A stretch of DNA of 64,000 nt from Gordius sp. MW1 (Eukaryota; Nematomorpha; Gordioida; Gordea; Gordiidae): contig OZ038531.1 of NCBI GenBank assembly GCA_964036665.1, forward strand, positions 19,282,168 to 19,346,167, written 5' to 3'. Numbering within the stretch: the first letter of the stretch is position 1; each line of letters starts with the position of its first letter. Below the pieces are notes generated by a model. That model worked only from the letters and a program-made list of their open reading frames with translations. It had not been told where the DNA came from and searched no databases. Both the position numbers and the translations under genes were made by a program. Below are positions 62,880 to 64,000 of this stretch, one piece after another.

Positions 62880-64000
62880 GTAATCATAATGTTAATTAAA
62901 ATGCATCGCGAGAACAAATTTACAGGGTTAAGACCTCGGTCCCTCGATCCTATAGTTGTAATAAAATGGGCCATATATGGCGTAGTTGTCATGTAATTCG
63001 TAACTTTGATATAACAAGGCTCACTTTACACATCGATCGCAGTTACGAGAACCCTATAGGAGATTACGGGAAATTTTATAATGGTAATCAAAATATTCCG
63101 GGTAATACTGAGGATAGAGCGTATGAAAATTCTTTTAATCCTGGGCCGCCTAACGTTAATTGGCGCTGATAACACTACAATTGTTTATATTAATTTTTTT
63201 AATCTTCACAAACCCCGGTAGTTTATTTAAATATTGAAGGTAAGCAATTAAAATTCATCAGACTCTGGTGCCTCGATCTCAGTAATGAGTAAATGCAATT
63301 TTTTAAAATTGTGGCCTTTCATTAATAAAAGTCATGTTTTAGTAAAACAATTAGACGGGTCGACTATAAAAATTTTAGGGAGTACTAAAGTTCGAGTATG
63401 TGCAGGGGAGGAAGTTGTAGAATTAGAATTATTTATTATTGATGAAAAAATAGATAATATTATGGGTGGAATTGGATAAAATTAATTGGTCCTCTAGTTA
63501 ACTGGTGGGACATATGTAAAAATTAATGTGTAATAGTAATAGAAATATGAAAATCAATTGTTAATAATGCTGATGACCATGCAACACCCGGTTTCAAGGT
63601 AGCATCTATAAAGGAGCATAAATCCTTGGTTGTTATTAATAAGGCAATCGACTCAGTAAATGAGCCAGCCTCGGTTTCAGGGGCAAGGGTTTTTGTTGCT
63701 AACCCACCCTCTGGTGGGGTTAATTGTGATACGTTGGGAAACTGTGGCATTATAACATTGATAAAATTAAAGCTAGTTTATGGAAATTTTTGTGAAGAAT
63801 TAGGTTGTTTGAATGATAACATTTTTTTCGATAAAAATTAACTCAGATGCAACTCGTCCATTTTGTCCTGCCCGTCGAATACCATTTATGCGGGTTGAAA
63901 AGGTCAATAACGTTATAGATAGTTGGCTAAAAGATAATATTATAGAGCCAATAGAGTATTTTGAGTGAGCTACCCCTTTAATTCCCGTTAAGAAAAATGA
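62880..64000 (+). pseudogene. Gypsy-type gag-pol remnant, runs off the window
   Basis: Same family as the element at 3154-6276, opposite orientation. Order: a gag zinc knuckle at about 62948-62989 (S-x2-C-x4-H-x4-C, first Cys replaced by Ser), then D-S-G-A-S of the protease at 63261-63275, with its frame stopping at 63477. A linker with ATPGFKVAS (about 63580) and SVSGARVF follows, then the RT N-terminus with PARRIPF from about 63845 and an in-frame TGA at 63966-63968. Several frame changes. No LTR was recognised upstream. Confidence 0.75.

Overview
The window is AT-rich DNA from an invertebrate animal. The evidence is a multi-exon gene with GT-AG introns and a clear homologue of animal WDR47 (nemitin), plus a very dense load of DNA transposons and MITEs, with some LTR and non-LTR retroelement remnants. 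I see no prokaryotic operons, rRNA, tRNA or CRISPR. I cannot name the species from the sequence.

Layout. 1-9.3 kb: no confident gene. It holds MITEs, GC-rich hAT-type ends, a Ty3/Gypsy element on the minus strand with two ~98% identical LTRs (3154-6276), a degenerate ~100-bp tandem repeat (6331-6775), and a short inverted-repeat element with GC-rich hairpins (7491-7812). 9.34-9.84 kb: a small plus-strand gene resembling the complex I subunit NDUFC2. 11.22-27.19 kb: a complete Wdr47 gene on the minus strand. I could place nine coding exons, with all splice phases agreeing, predicting 946 aa: a LisH-CTLH N-terminus, a disordered middle and a C-terminal WD40 propeller. Its introns are full of MITEs.

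23.05-49.96 kb: the most notable feature, three head-to-tail copies of a ~8.96-8.98 kb unit. Each carries part of Wdr47 intron 1, the whole first coding exon (466 codons), the 5' flank and a degenerate hAT transposon. Only the first unit (23049-32007) is next to exons 2-9. The upstream two are partial gene copies that could encode only the LisH-CTLH half, or could act as alternative promoters and first exons. The units are nearly identical but carry real differences: one missense change, a 13-bp duplication, an 11-bp deletion, single-base changes and poly-G length variants.

50-64 kb: no host gene that I can support. It is a mosaic of decayed mobile DNA: MITEs, an array of five GGGGGC/GCCCCC hairpins, a LINE reverse-transcriptase remnant, a 1.3-kb hAT element with an 8-bp target duplication and a nested insertion, two large fold-back elements, and the start of a second Gypsy-family gag-pol remnant cut by the window end.

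Only Wdr47 and the NDUFC2-like gene look functional. They are convergent, with about 1.4 kb between their stop codons, and a MITE sits 20 bp beyond the Wdr47 stop.
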